This document shows, one piece after another, positions 35,984 to 43,926 of a stretch of DNA of 64,000 nt. Each line of letters opens with the position of its first letter. Position 1 is the stretch's first letter. The notes under the pieces are model-generated. The model did no database searches, had not been told where the DNA came from, and worked only from the letters and a program-made list of their open reading frames with translations. The translations under genes and the position numbers were made by a program. This DNA comes from Cellulophaga algicola DSM 14237. Its GTDB lineage: Bacteria > Bacteroidota > Bacteroidia > Flavobacteriales > Flavobacteriaceae. The stretch spans positions 3,968,001 to 4,032,000 of the forward strand of contig NC_014934.1 in the NCBI RefSeq assembly GCF_000186265.1. Reading direction: 5' to 3'.

Positions 35984-36965
35984 TTTGAAAACATACATTA
36001 CTTTGCTGGTCACACTATTTTCATTGGTATGCTTAGCACAACAACCTTATAAACGGACACTCAAACTTATGGGGAGCCGTTTTGATATAACGGTAGTTGC
36101 AGATAATGAATTACAAGGTAATATAAGCATAGATATTGCTATAGCCGAAATTACGAGAATAGAAAAGCTTATTTCTTCTTGGGATGTTAATTCGCAAACT
36201 TCTGCGATCAATAAAAATGCAGGTATACAACCAGTAAAGGTTGATAAAGAGCTTTTTAATTTGATTGAAAGAGCTATTGGAATATCAAAACTTACCGATG
36301 GAGCTTTTGATATTAGTTACGCATCAATGGATTATATCTGGAAGTTTGATGGCAGTATGACGGCAATGCCATCAGAAGAAGAAATTGCATCCTCTGTACT
36401 AAAAGTAGGTTTTAAGAATATCGTTTTAGATAAAAAGAATAGTACTGTATTTCTTAAGCTAGAGGGAATGAAAATTGGTTTTGGTGCTATAGGCAAAGGA
36501 TATGCTGCAGATAAAGCAAAAGCATTACTAATAGAAAAAGGAGTATCCTCGGGAATTATAAATGCTTCTGGAGATATGAATACTTGGGGAAAACAACCAG
36601 ATGGGAGCGAGTGGAAAGTTGCTATTACAAACCCAATGAATAAAAATAAAGTATTTGCATTACTCCCTATAACCAATGGAGCAGTAGTAACCTCAGGTAA
36701 TTATGAGAAGTACGTAAACTTTAACGGTAAGCGATACACACATATTATAGATCCACGTACAGGCTATCCTTCTAGTGGGATTATAAGTGTGACCGTTTTT
36801 GCGCCTAAAGCAGAACTTGCAGATGCGCTCGCGACCTCTGTGTTTGTGATGGGTAAAGAAGCAGGTTTAGATAGGATAAATCAGTTACCTCAGATAGAAT
36901 GTATTATTATAGATGATCAAGGAAATATTACCAAGTCAAAGAATATTAAAATAGACAAATTATGA
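35967..36965 (+). CDS. apbE: FAD:protein FMN transferase (ApbE)
   Basis: 332 residues; N-terminal signal (about 5-24, ending CLAQQ). ApbE signatures: LMGSRFDITV, IEKLISSWDVNSQTSAIN, IGFGAIGKGYAADKA, NASGDMNTWG, HIIDPRTGYPSSG and ADALATSVFVMG (the Mg/FAD-binding Asp/Thr). The enzyme attaches FMN from FAD covalently to Thr/Ser of exported redox proteins. No FMN-binding-domain acceptor is encoded in this operon. The start overlaps the thioredoxin gene by 17 nt (a TTG at 35985 is an alternative), and the stop overlaps DUF4266 by 4 nt. Confidence 0.94.
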   Translation: MLLQNNLKTYITLLVTLFSLVCLAQQPYKRTLKLMGSRFDITVVADNELQGNISIDIAIAEITRIEKLISSWDVNSQTSAINKNAGIQPVKVDKELFNLIERAIGISKLTDGAFDISYASMDYIWKFDGSMTAMPSEEEIASSVLKVGFKNIVLDKKNSTVFLKLEGMKIGFGAIGKGYAADKAKALLIEKGVSSGIINASGDMNTWGKQPDGSEWKVAITNPMNKNKVFALLPITNGAVVTSGNYEKYVNFNGKRYTHIIDPRTGYPSSGIISVTVFAPKAELADALATSVFVMGKEAGLDRINQLPQIECIIIDDQGNITKSKNIKIDKL

Positions 36966-37174
36966 TTAAAAAGATTATTTATCTCACAGTAATAGCTATT
37001 AATTTTAGTAGTTGTGTTGTGGTTAAAGAATATGAAAAGGTCAATATAAACGACCCAGATATGGTGCTTTCAGAAAAAAAATGCGATCGTAATGTAACGA
37101 CTGCGCACTCTTATCGTGAGGCTGCTGTAGGCGCCAATGGAGGAAAAACAGGAGGAGGCTGCGGCTGTAACTAA
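36962..37174 (+). CDS. DUF4266 small lipoprotein
   Basis: 70 residues. Lipobox Cys18 (INFSSC); mature part VVVKEYEKVNINDPDMVL, then KKCDRNVTTAHSYREAAVG and a Gly-rich tail ending GGGCGCN. This is the DUF4266 family, always a short lipoprotein next to DUF3570. The conserved Cys-Gly-Cys end could bind metal or be redox-active (inference). It overlaps ApbE by 4 nt and lies 1 nt before the DUF3570 gene. Confidence 0.9.
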   Translation: MIKKIIYLTVIAINFSSCVVVKEYEKVNINDPDMVLSEKKCDRNVTTAHSYREAAVGANGGKTGGGCGCN

Positions 37175-37175
37175 T

Positions 37176-38501
37176 ATGGAAAATCACTTGAAAAAAATAG
37201 TTATTTTTATGTGTGTATTCGCTTTTGCGAAAGCGCACGCTCAAACAGCTCAAGAAGAAACAAAAGCTTATAAAAAACGCGTGTTAGAAACTACTGAAGT
37301 AGACTTCTTAACAAGTTATTATTCTCAGGATGGTGACAATGCTGCCGTAAGTGGAGGTATAGGTACCGAAGAATTAACAGATGTTACAGGAACCTTCATA
37401 GTTTCTATTCCATTAAATGATGACGATGTGCTTACCATTGATGCTGGAGTTTCTGCATATACTTCTGCATCTTCTAGTAATGTAGGACCTTTTGATGATG
37501 GTCTTGCAGACCCTTTTCAAGCATCTTCTGGTGCTTCAAGCAGTGATTTATGGGCAAATATAACTGGAAGTTATAGCCATAGCTCAGATGATAGAAACGA
37601 TATTTGGTCTACTAAGTTATCAATATCTTCGGAGTATGATTATTTTTCCTTGGGAGTTGGCGGTAGTTACACCAAGCTTTTTAATGAAAAAAACACTGAA
37701 ATAAGTGTAAACGGTAATGTTTACATAGATACTTGGAATGCTATTTATCCTACAGAGTTAAGACCTTTTGGAGAAGGAGGAGCTGGTTTAAGTGATCGTT
37801 TGTTTACTCAAAACACCATTACAGGCAATACGAATTATAATCCTAGATTTACAGCGTTTGATAGTGAAGGACGTAACTCTTATTCGGTAGGTTTTGGGTT
37901 GTCACAGATATTACACAAAAAGGTACAAGGTTCATTAGCATTAGATTTTGTGCAACAAGACGGACTGTTATCAACCCCATTCCAAAGAGTTTATTTCAGT
38001 GATATAGCAGATTCATTTATTGATAATTTTCAATTGGCCGATGCTGTTGAACGTCTACCCGATTCTAGATTTAAAGTGGCAGCTGGGGGTCGTTTAAATT
38101 GGTACCTCAATGAAACCGTTACAGTACGTACTTTTTATCGTTATTATTTTGATGATTGGGGGATTACTTCGCATACAGCGAGCATTGAAGTACCGGTTAA
38201 AATAACAAATAAGTTTACCTTATATCCATCATACAGATTCTACAATCAAACGGCAGCAGACTATTTCAATACCTACGAAAGTGCTTTATCTACGGATGAG
38301 TTTTATACGTCAGATTATGACCTTTCTGAATACTCAGCAAACCAATTCGGTTTTGGAGTATCCTATACAGATATTTTCGCGAAAGCCCATCTTTGGCAAT
38401 TTGGTCTTAAAAGTATTGACTTAAAGTTTTATCAATACGATAGAGATACCACTTTTAGTTCTAGTATCATTACGGCAGGCTTCAAGTTTGTCATGGACTA
38501 A
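37176..38501 (+). CDS. DUF3570 outer-membrane beta-barrel protein
   Basis: 441 residues from the ATG at 37176 (MENHLKKIVIF), 1 nt after the DUF4266 stop; the open frame back to 37137 lies inside that gene and has no signal. Signal peptide ends AKAHAQ. The mature protein is a long beta-rich barrel: VDFLTSYYSQDGDNAAVSGGIGTEEL, YSVGFGLSQILHKKVQGSLALDFVQQDG, and a last aromatic strand (ITAGFKFVMD). Family DUF3570, function unknown. Its fixed company with ApbE, thioredoxin and DUF4266 suggests an envelope redox or metal-handling complex. Confidence 0.88.
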   Translation: MENHLKKIVIFMCVFAFAKAHAQTAQEETKAYKKRVLETTEVDFLTSYYSQDGDNAAVSGGIGTEELTDVTGTFIVSIPLNDDDVLTIDAGVSAYTSASSSNVGPFDDGLADPFQASSGASSSDLWANITGSYSHSSDDRNDIWSTKLSISSEYDYFSLGVGGSYTKLFNEKNTEISVNGNVYIDTWNAIYPTELRPFGEGGAGLSDRLFTQNTITGNTNYNPRFTAFDSEGRNSYSVGFGLSQILHKKVQGSLALDFVQQDGLLSTPFQRVYFSDIADSFIDNFQLADAVERLPDSRFKVAAGGRLNWYLNETVTVRTFYRYYFDDWGITSHTASIEVPVKITNKFTLYPSYRFYNQTAADYFNTYESALSTDEFYTSDYDLSEYSANQFGFGVSYTDIFAKAHLWQFGLKSIDLKFYQYDRDTTFSSSIITAGFKFVMD

Positions 38502-38530
38502 GCATAAGAACTATGTTTTAACAATATTTA

Positions 38531-38564
38531 TAAGCGCTAAGAATATTCAAAATCTTAGCGCTTA
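38531..38564. terminator. 12-bp-stem hairpin after DUF3570 gene
   Basis: TAAGCGCTAAGA (38531-38542) and TCTTAGCGCTTA (38553-38564) are exact inverted repeats around a 10-nt loop. It lies 30 nt after the DUF3570 stop. No T run follows, so termination efficiency is uncertain. Confidence 0.7.
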
Positions 38565-38585
38565 TATTATGTACTGAGACATTAA

Positions 38586-38720
38586 AAAACCATTTTACTT
38601 CAAGTAGTATTTATTGGTTTTTTAGCTCATGCTCAACAGGGAATAATTGAACCCATTAAATGGGATTCTAAAGGCGAAAAAAAAAGTCTGTACATAGGGG
38701 TATTGACTTTTTTTGTTTAA
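38586..38720 (+). pseudogene. Relic of an exported protein (signal peptide and short mature part)
   Basis: One frame reads KTILLQVVFIGFLAHAQQ, a textbook Sec signal peptide, then GIIEPIKWDSKGEKKSLYIG and a stop at 38718. No ATG, GTG or TTG opens the frame: an in-frame stop at 38583-38585 sits where the ATG would be, and shifting one base restores an AAA AAA start context. It is best read as a decayed gene start. The parent family is not recognised. Confidence 0.45.
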
Positions 38721-38801
38721 AAACGTGTTGTCAAGAACATTGGCAATAATTAATAGGAGATAGGTTAAGAATACATGCTTTTTTCAAGATAAGAAAGCGT
38801 A

Positions 38802-38987
38802 TTATTTTTTAACCCCTAATTTCACCAAAATAGTTTCTAATAGACACCATTTTGTAAAAGCAGACTGTATTAAATTAACCCCAATGAACACGGTAAACCA
38901 TAACCAGTTAACACTTACATATACAGTTAGTACAACACTCAATAATACCATGATACCAACAATTACTCTAAAATAGGTGTTCATCAT
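38802..38987 (-). CDS. DUF2892 small membrane protein
   Basis: 61 residues with two membrane helices (RVIVGIMVLLSVVLTVYV; WLWFTVFIGVNLIQSAFTKWC) and the C-terminal LLVKLG-like ending. This fits DUF2892 (YgaP membrane-domain family, inner-membrane). It starts MM, so 38984 is an equal choice. Last gene of the second RND operon, 18 nt after the PII-like gene. Confidence 0.8.
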   Translation of the reverse strand: MMNTYFRVIVGIMVLLSVVLTVYVSVNWLWFTVFIGVNLIQSAFTKWCLLETILVKLGVKK

Positions 38988-39005
38988 TTCTAATTAATTT
39001 TAAAT

Positions 39006-39311
39006 TTATATAGATTTTTCAATAGGAACCACCGCCGCTTTTAAGGGGTTATTAGTTTCTATACTTTTATTAAATTCTTTTATTAAATCGAATAAAGTAT
39101 CAATATTTTCATCTTCTGTAAAAGAGAAAAACATACTCGATTGACTTCCTCCTTTTCCTGAAGAAAACCAATTAGAAGCCATTAAAATTGTGGAATCACT
39201 TTTGTGCCCATCAATATCAGAACTACTAAATTTCTCAATATTTGCATTTTTAAAAAGGGTTAAGACGTCTTTTTGGTATTCTTCAACTGCGGTAACGATA
39301 ACTAATTTCAT
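39006..39311 (-). CDS. PII-like (DUF3240/CutA-type fold) protein of RND operon
   Basis: 101 residues with the small ferredoxin-like layout of PII/CutA proteins: MKLVIVTAVEEYQKDVLTLFKNANI as first strand-helix, SSSDIDG turn, SMFFSFTEDENIDTLFDLIKEFNK as second half and KAAVVPIEK as last strand. Small proteins of this fold recur in RND metal-pump operons, where they may sense metal or nucleotide. No T-loop tyrosine motif of GlnB is visible. It lies 69 nt downstream of the permease gene. Confidence 0.7.
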   Translation of the reverse strand: MKLVIVTAVEEYQKDVLTLFKNANIEKFSSSDIDGHKSDSTILMASNWFSSGKGGSQSSMFFSFTEDENIDTLFDLIKEFNKSIETNNPLKAAVVPIEKSI

Positions 39312-39380
39312 AGTGTTGGTTTTTTAGTTATTATTCTGAATTATCAAACCGAACAGGGGAGTTGACAACTCAGAATTTAA

Positions 39381-42300
39381 TTATTTATAATTTTTCTTTT
39401 CTATCATATAATATACTAAGGGAACTACTAATAAGGTAAGCACCGTAGAAACTATAGTTCCGCCCATTAAAGAGATGGCTAAACCTTGAAAAATTGGATC
39501 AAATAAGATGACAAAAGCTCCAATAACAACAGTTCCAGCAGTTAATAGAATAGGTGTAGTACGCACAGCTCCTGCTTCGATAGCTGCTTGTTTTAAGGGT
39601 ACACCTTCTGCTGTTCTTATATTGATAAAATCAATCAATAAAACAGAATTTCGTACCATAATTCCCGCTAAAGCAATCATCCCAATAAATGATGTTGCGG
39701 TAAAGAATGCTCCCATAATCCAATGTCCTAAAATAATTCCGATTAAAGAGAGCGGAATTGCAACCATCATGACAATTGGTGCTTTAAAGTTTTGGAACCA
39801 ACCTACGATTAAAATGTATATTAAGATAATAGCGCCTAAAAAGGCAATTCCTAAATCTCTGAATACTTCTAAAGTAATTTGCCATTCTCCATCCCATTTT
39901 ACAGTATAATTGTCTTCAAACTCGGGCTGACCTAAATACATTTCGTTTAACTCGTAGCCTTTTGGTAACGGAATTTCTTTTAATTTTTCTTCCATTCCAA
40001 GAATAGCATACGCCGGACTTTCTAATTCTCCAGCCATATCTGCCATTACATAAACAACACGTTTTTGGTTTTTATGGTAAATACTTTTTGCTGCTGTTCT
40101 AGCTGTAATCGTTACTAAATCTGCAATAGGAACCATATTTCCCTGTGTCGATTTCACTTTCAATTGAGAAATATCTGTAACGGTAGATTTCTCCTTTTCA
40201 TCTAAAGCCAATACTAAACCAACTTGAGTAACCGCATCTTCATCATATAAATTTGTAATGGCTCTGTTAGACATTGCCATATTCATGGTATACGCAATTT
40301 GTTGTGGTGCAACACCATACAACATGGCTTTTTCTTTGTTAATATCAAATTGATACTCCGTTTGATCTGCTTCAACCATCCAATCAATATCCACCACATC
40401 ATCTGTGTTTTTTAAGATCTTTTGAACGCCATCGGCAATTTTAATTTGTTCGTTATAATCCGGGCCATACACTTCTGCCACAATTGTTGATAGTACAGGA
40501 GGTCCTGGTGGCACTTCTACTAACTTAATATTAGCGTTATATTTTGCAGCAATTTTCTGAATATCTGGACGCATTATTTTAGCAATGCCATGACTTTGAA
40601 TATCACGTTCTTCTTTGTCTATTAAATTTACTTGGATATCTGCCATATTGCTTCCTCCACGAAGATCATAGTGGCGCACCAAACCATTAAACGTTATTGG
40701 AGCAGAGGTGCCCACGTAGTTTTGATAATTCACTACTTCTGGTCGTGTTGATAAGTATTGAGACACTTCTTGTGCTACAACACCTGTACGTTCTAGCGTT
40801 GTCCCTTCTGGCATATCAATAACCACCTGAAACTCATTCTTATTATCAAATGGCAGCATTTTTACGGCAACTGATTTAGTAAAAAATAACACCATGGTTA
40901 TCATCAATACTAAAAATGTTCCTCCTAAAAACAACCAACGTTTTGCTTTGTTTTCTAATAATGGACGTTCAAATTTGTTATAAATTCTATAAATTAACGT
41001 CTCTTCAATAGGCTTTTCTTGTTTTTCTTCTACACCTTTCTTCTCTTTTTCTCTTAGGAAAATATACCCTAAGTAAGGCGTGATCGTTAAGGCTACAAAC
41101 AGAGATAATATCATTGCTATTGACGCCCCTATAGGCATTGGAGCCATATATGGACCCATTAGTCCAGAGACAAAAGCCATAGGTAAAACAGATGCTATTA
41201 CGGTAAATGTTGCTAGAATGGTAGGGTTCCCAACTTCGTTTATCGCATATAAAGCAGCATCTTTAAACGGTAAGCGTTTCATTTTAAAATGCCGATGCAT
41301 ATTTTCGGCAATAATAATGGAGTCATCGACGACAATTCCGGTTACAAATACTAACGCGAATAAGGTAATACGGTTTAACGTGTAATCCATCATATAATAG
41401 CTCAACAAGGTTAAGGCAAACGTAATGGGAACGGATAAAAACACGACCAATCCACCACGCCAACCCATGGCTAACATCACGACAAGGGTTACCGCAAAGA
41501 TAGAACCAATAAGGTGCCACAATAATTCCGATACTTTATGCGATGCTGTTTCTCCGTAATTTCTGGTAATCTCTACATGAACATCATCAGGAATTAAATT
41601 GCTTCGTAAATGATCTGTTTTATCAATAATTACTTCTGCAATTTTCATGGCATCTGCACCTTTTCGTTTTGCAACAGAAATAGTTACTGCAGGATATTCC
41701 GACTTATAATCAGCCGATTTAACGCTTCCTTTTCCGTAACCTAAACTCACATAGTTTTGTGGTACTTCTGGGCCATCAATAATTTTAGCGACTTGCTTTA
41801 AATAAATAGGCTGATTTTGTTGTACACCAACTACCAAATTTTCTACATCAGTAACCGAAGCTAAAAAGGCGCCTGTATTTACTAAAAACTCAGTATCATT
41901 TTTATCAAAACTACCAGCATTTAATTGGCTGTTATTTGCTTTAATCATTTCTGAAACCGACAAGAAATCTAATCCACTAGCAGCTAATTTATCTTTATCT
42001 AAAACTACCCGCAATTGGCGGTCTCTACCACCAATTTTATGGGTCGTAGCAACATCGTTAACTTTTTTAATTTCAGCCTCAAGTTCTTGAGCCATTTGGT
42101 TTAATTGGTAATCGTCGTAATTTTCACTCCATAAGGTTAATCCCAACATGGGTACATCATCAATTGCACGTGTTTTTACTAATGGAAATGTCACACCTGC
42201 CGGCATTTGATCCATGTGCTTGTTAATTTCGTTGTACAATTTTACAAAACTGCGTTCAATATCTTCGCCCACATAAAACTGCACGATCACCATTCCTTGT

Positions 42301-42575
42301 TCTTTCGAGGAAGTAGAGTATACGTATTCTACGCCTTTGATGTTTGAAATTAATTGCTCCAATGGCTTAATTACACGGGACTCTACTTCCGTAGGGCTTG
42401 CTCCAGGATACCCCACAAAAATGTCTGCCATAGGCACATCAATTTGTGGCTCTTCTTCTCGTGGAATTAAAAACGAACTGTACACACCCACCACCATAAA
42501 TACAATCATTAAAAGCACTGTAAGCTTAGACTGCATAAAGACTTTGGCAATTTTACCTGCGATTCCTTCTTTCAT
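39381..42575 (-). CDS. RND efflux permease (AcrB/HAE type)
   Basis: 1064 residues from the ATG at 42575 (MKEGIAGKIAKVF); eight further codons upstream are open but come from a repeat-like leader. Twelve membrane helices with two large periplasmic loops. TM4 carries the Asp-Asp proton relay in GIVVDDSIIIAEN, typical of hydrophobe/amphiphile exporters and unlike the DFG...DGA...E of the two CzcA proteins in this window. It works with the adaptor and TolC genes upstream. The substrate is unknown; the PII-like and DUF2892 neighbours are shared with metal or sulfur-stress systems. Confidence 0.92.
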   Translation of the reverse strand: MKEGIAGKIAKVFMQSKLTVLLMIVFMVVGVYSSFLIPREEEPQIDVPMADIFVGYPGASPTEVESRVIKPLEQLISNIKGVEYVYSTSSKEQGMVIVQFYVGEDIERSFVKLYNEINKHMDQMPAGVTFPLVKTRAIDDVPMLGLTLWSENYDDYQLNQMAQELEAEIKKVNDVATTHKIGGRDRQLRVVLDKDKLAASGLDFLSVSEMIKANNSQLNAGSFDKNDTEFLVNTGAFLASVTDVENLVVGVQQNQPIYLKQVAKIIDGPEVPQNYVSLGYGKGSVKSADYKSEYPAVTISVAKRKGADAMKIAEVIIDKTDHLRSNLIPDDVHVEITRNYGETASHKVSELLWHLIGSIFAVTLVVMLAMGWRGGLVVFLSVPITFALTLLSYYMMDYTLNRITLFALVFVTGIVVDDSIIIAENMHRHFKMKRLPFKDAALYAINEVGNPTILATFTVIASVLPMAFVSGLMGPYMAPMPIGASIAMILSLFVALTITPYLGYIFLREKEKKGVEEKQEKPIEETLIYRIYNKFERPLLENKAKRWLFLGGTFLVLMITMVLFFTKSVAVKMLPFDNKNEFQVVIDMPEGTTLERTGVVAQEVSQYLSTRPEVVNYQNYVGTSAPITFNGLVRHYDLRGGSNMADIQVNLIDKEERDIQSHGIAKIMRPDIQKIAAKYNANIKLVEVPPGPPVLSTIVAEVYGPDYNEQIKIADGVQKILKNTDDVVDIDWMVEADQTEYQFDINKEKAMLYGVAPQQIAYTMNMAMSNRAITNLYDEDAVTQVGLVLALDEKEKSTVTDISQLKVKSTQGNMVPIADLVTITARTAAKSIYHKNQKRVVYVMADMAGELESPAYAILGMEEKLKEIPLPKGYELNEMYLGQPEFEDNYTVKWDGEWQITLEVFRDLGIAFLGAIILIYILIVGWFQNFKAPIVMMVAIPLSLIGIILGHWIMGAFFTATSFIGMIALAGIMVRNSVLLIDFINIRTAEGVPLKQAAIEAGAVRTTPILLTAGTVVIGAFVILFDPIFQGLAISLMGGTIVSTVLTLLVVPLVYYMIEKKNYK

Positions 42576-42576
42576 A

Positions 42577-42608
42577 TTCCTATCCCTAACCCTTTCCAAA
42601 GGAAAGAG
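42577..42608 (-). repeat. REP-like palindromic repeat, copy 1
   Basis: On the minus strand, CTTTCCTTTGGAAAGG (a short hairpin) is followed by GTTAGGGATAGGAAT. Located directly upstream of the permease ATG. A related copy in opposite orientation lies at 42722-42757. Confidence 0.5.
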
Positions 42609-42701
42609 AAATGTTATGGGTTATTTTTAGTTAATATATTTTTTATAGCTTGAAAACGCTTCTTCAAACCGACAATCATGAGTATTTAAAGTATATTTAT
42701 A

Positions 42702-43820
42702 TCACTTAGTTTCCAAATTGGCTTCCTTCCCTTTGGGAACGATTGAGGATGGGATAATTTTCACGCCATTAAACAATTTACCATCTGCAGAAACGATATA
42801 CGCTTCGTCTGAATTTAAACCAGATAATACCTCTACTTGATCTCCAAAAGTTCTTCCTAAGCGCAACCATCGTAACATTGCAGTGTTACTCTGGCTTACG
42901 GTATAGACACCCGATAATTGTCCGTTTGTTACGATAGCATCAGTAGGTATTAAAACCATTGCAGCCGTTGCTTTTCTTTCCACAGGAAATTGCACCGTTG
43001 TAAACATCCCTGATAAAATATTGGCATCTGTTTTGTCTAAAGTTATTTTTACTAAATATTGTCCACCTGTATTTTTAGCGGAAGTACTTACTTCTGTAAC
43101 TTTCCCTTTTATCGTTTTATGAATTGATTTAACCAACACATCAACAGTACTTTCTTTTTCAATCGCAGAAATTTCTGTCTCAGGAATCATCGCCATCACT
43201 TCAAAATTTCCAGGTGTTTCCATACTTATCAAGGGCACACCAGGATTAGCCATGTTGCCAGCTTCTACATTTTTACTAGTTATAATTCCGCTAAAAGGCG
43301 CCGTAATATTGCTGTAAGCAAACTGTGCGTTGATTTCGTTTTTCATTTGGTTGGCAGCTTCTAAACGCGCCTTTGCCATTTCAAAATTTGCGGTCATATC
43401 ATCCATTTCCTTTTGAGAAGCACTTTTTTCTGCAAACAAATTTTTAAAGCGGTTGTAGTCTTTCTGGGAATTATTAAAAGCAGCATTGGCTTCTGTTATT
43501 CCTGCGTTTACTTGCGCTCTTTTGGCTTGTAAATCACTATTATTAATAGACACTAATAATTGTCCTTTACGCACGTTATCCCCAACATTGACATAAACTT
43601 TAGTTACGTAACCCATCATTCTCGTGCTTAATTCTGCACTATTTGTAGCTTGTATTTTTCCACTTGCACTTAAAAAAGGACTAGTGTCATTTGTTTCTAC
43701 TTGAATGACTTCTACATTAATTGCGGATGAATTATCTACAACAGGCTTGTTATCCTCACTTCCACAACTAGCAAATAGCAAGGCGAAAGAAAATGCTACG
43801 ATGGTATATGTTTTTTTCAT
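42702..43820 (-). CDS. RND efflux periplasmic adaptor lipoprotein (AcrA/MexA type)
   Basis: 372 residues, lipobox Cys19 (LLFASCGSE). Classical membrane-fusion layout: MMGYVTKVYVNVGDNVRKGQLLVSINN (first lipoyl half), helical hairpin (about 90-165), YSNITAPFSGIITSKNVEAGNMANPGVPLI (second half) and beta-barrel VMAMIPETEISAIEKEST. It connects the HAE-type permease with TolC. The final codons (PSSIVPKGKEANLETK) coincide with a repeat-like sequence. The gap to the TolC gene upstream is 106 nt. Confidence 0.92.
   Translation of the reverse strand: MKKTYTIVAFSFALLFASCGSEDNKPVVDNSSAINVEVIQVETNDTSPFLSASGKIQATNSAELSTRMMGYVTKVYVNVGDNVRKGQLLVSINNSDLQAKRAQVNAGITEANAAFNNSQKDYNRFKNLFAEKSASQKEMDDMTANFEMAKARLEAANQMKNEINAQFAYSNITAPFSGIITSKNVEAGNMANPGVPLISMETPGNFEVMAMIPETEISAIEKESTVDVLVKSIHKTIKGKVTEVSTSAKNTGGQYLVKITLDKTDANILSGMFTTVQFPVERKATAAMVLIPTDAIVTNGQLSGVYTVSQSNTAMLRWLRLGRTFGDQVEVLSGLNSDEAYIVSADGKLFNGVKIIPSSIVPKGKEANLETK
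42722..42757 (+). repeat. REP-like repeat, copy 2 (inside adaptor gene end)
   Basis: On the plus strand CCCTTTGGGAACGATTGAGG, then ATGGGATAAT, aligning with the copy at 42577-42608 read on the minus strand. It encodes the last residues of the adaptor on the opposite strand. Confidence 0.4.
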
Positions 43821-43926
43821 TTTATTTTTTGTTTTATTTTTTTATTTCCCTAGCGCTTTTCAGAGCAAAAGGAACTCTTATAGTTACGTATTGGCGCCTT
43901 TTACTTGGAAGGATTAAGGCTATATT

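Larger units (their letters stand above)
38502..38801. other. 300-bp gap with hairpin and a gene relic
   Basis: Between the DUF3570 gene and the convergent DUF2892 gene. It holds the 38531-38564 hairpin and a decayed signal-peptide-coding stretch (38586-38720). The remainder to 38801 is A/T-rich with nothing I can assign. Confidence 0.6.
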
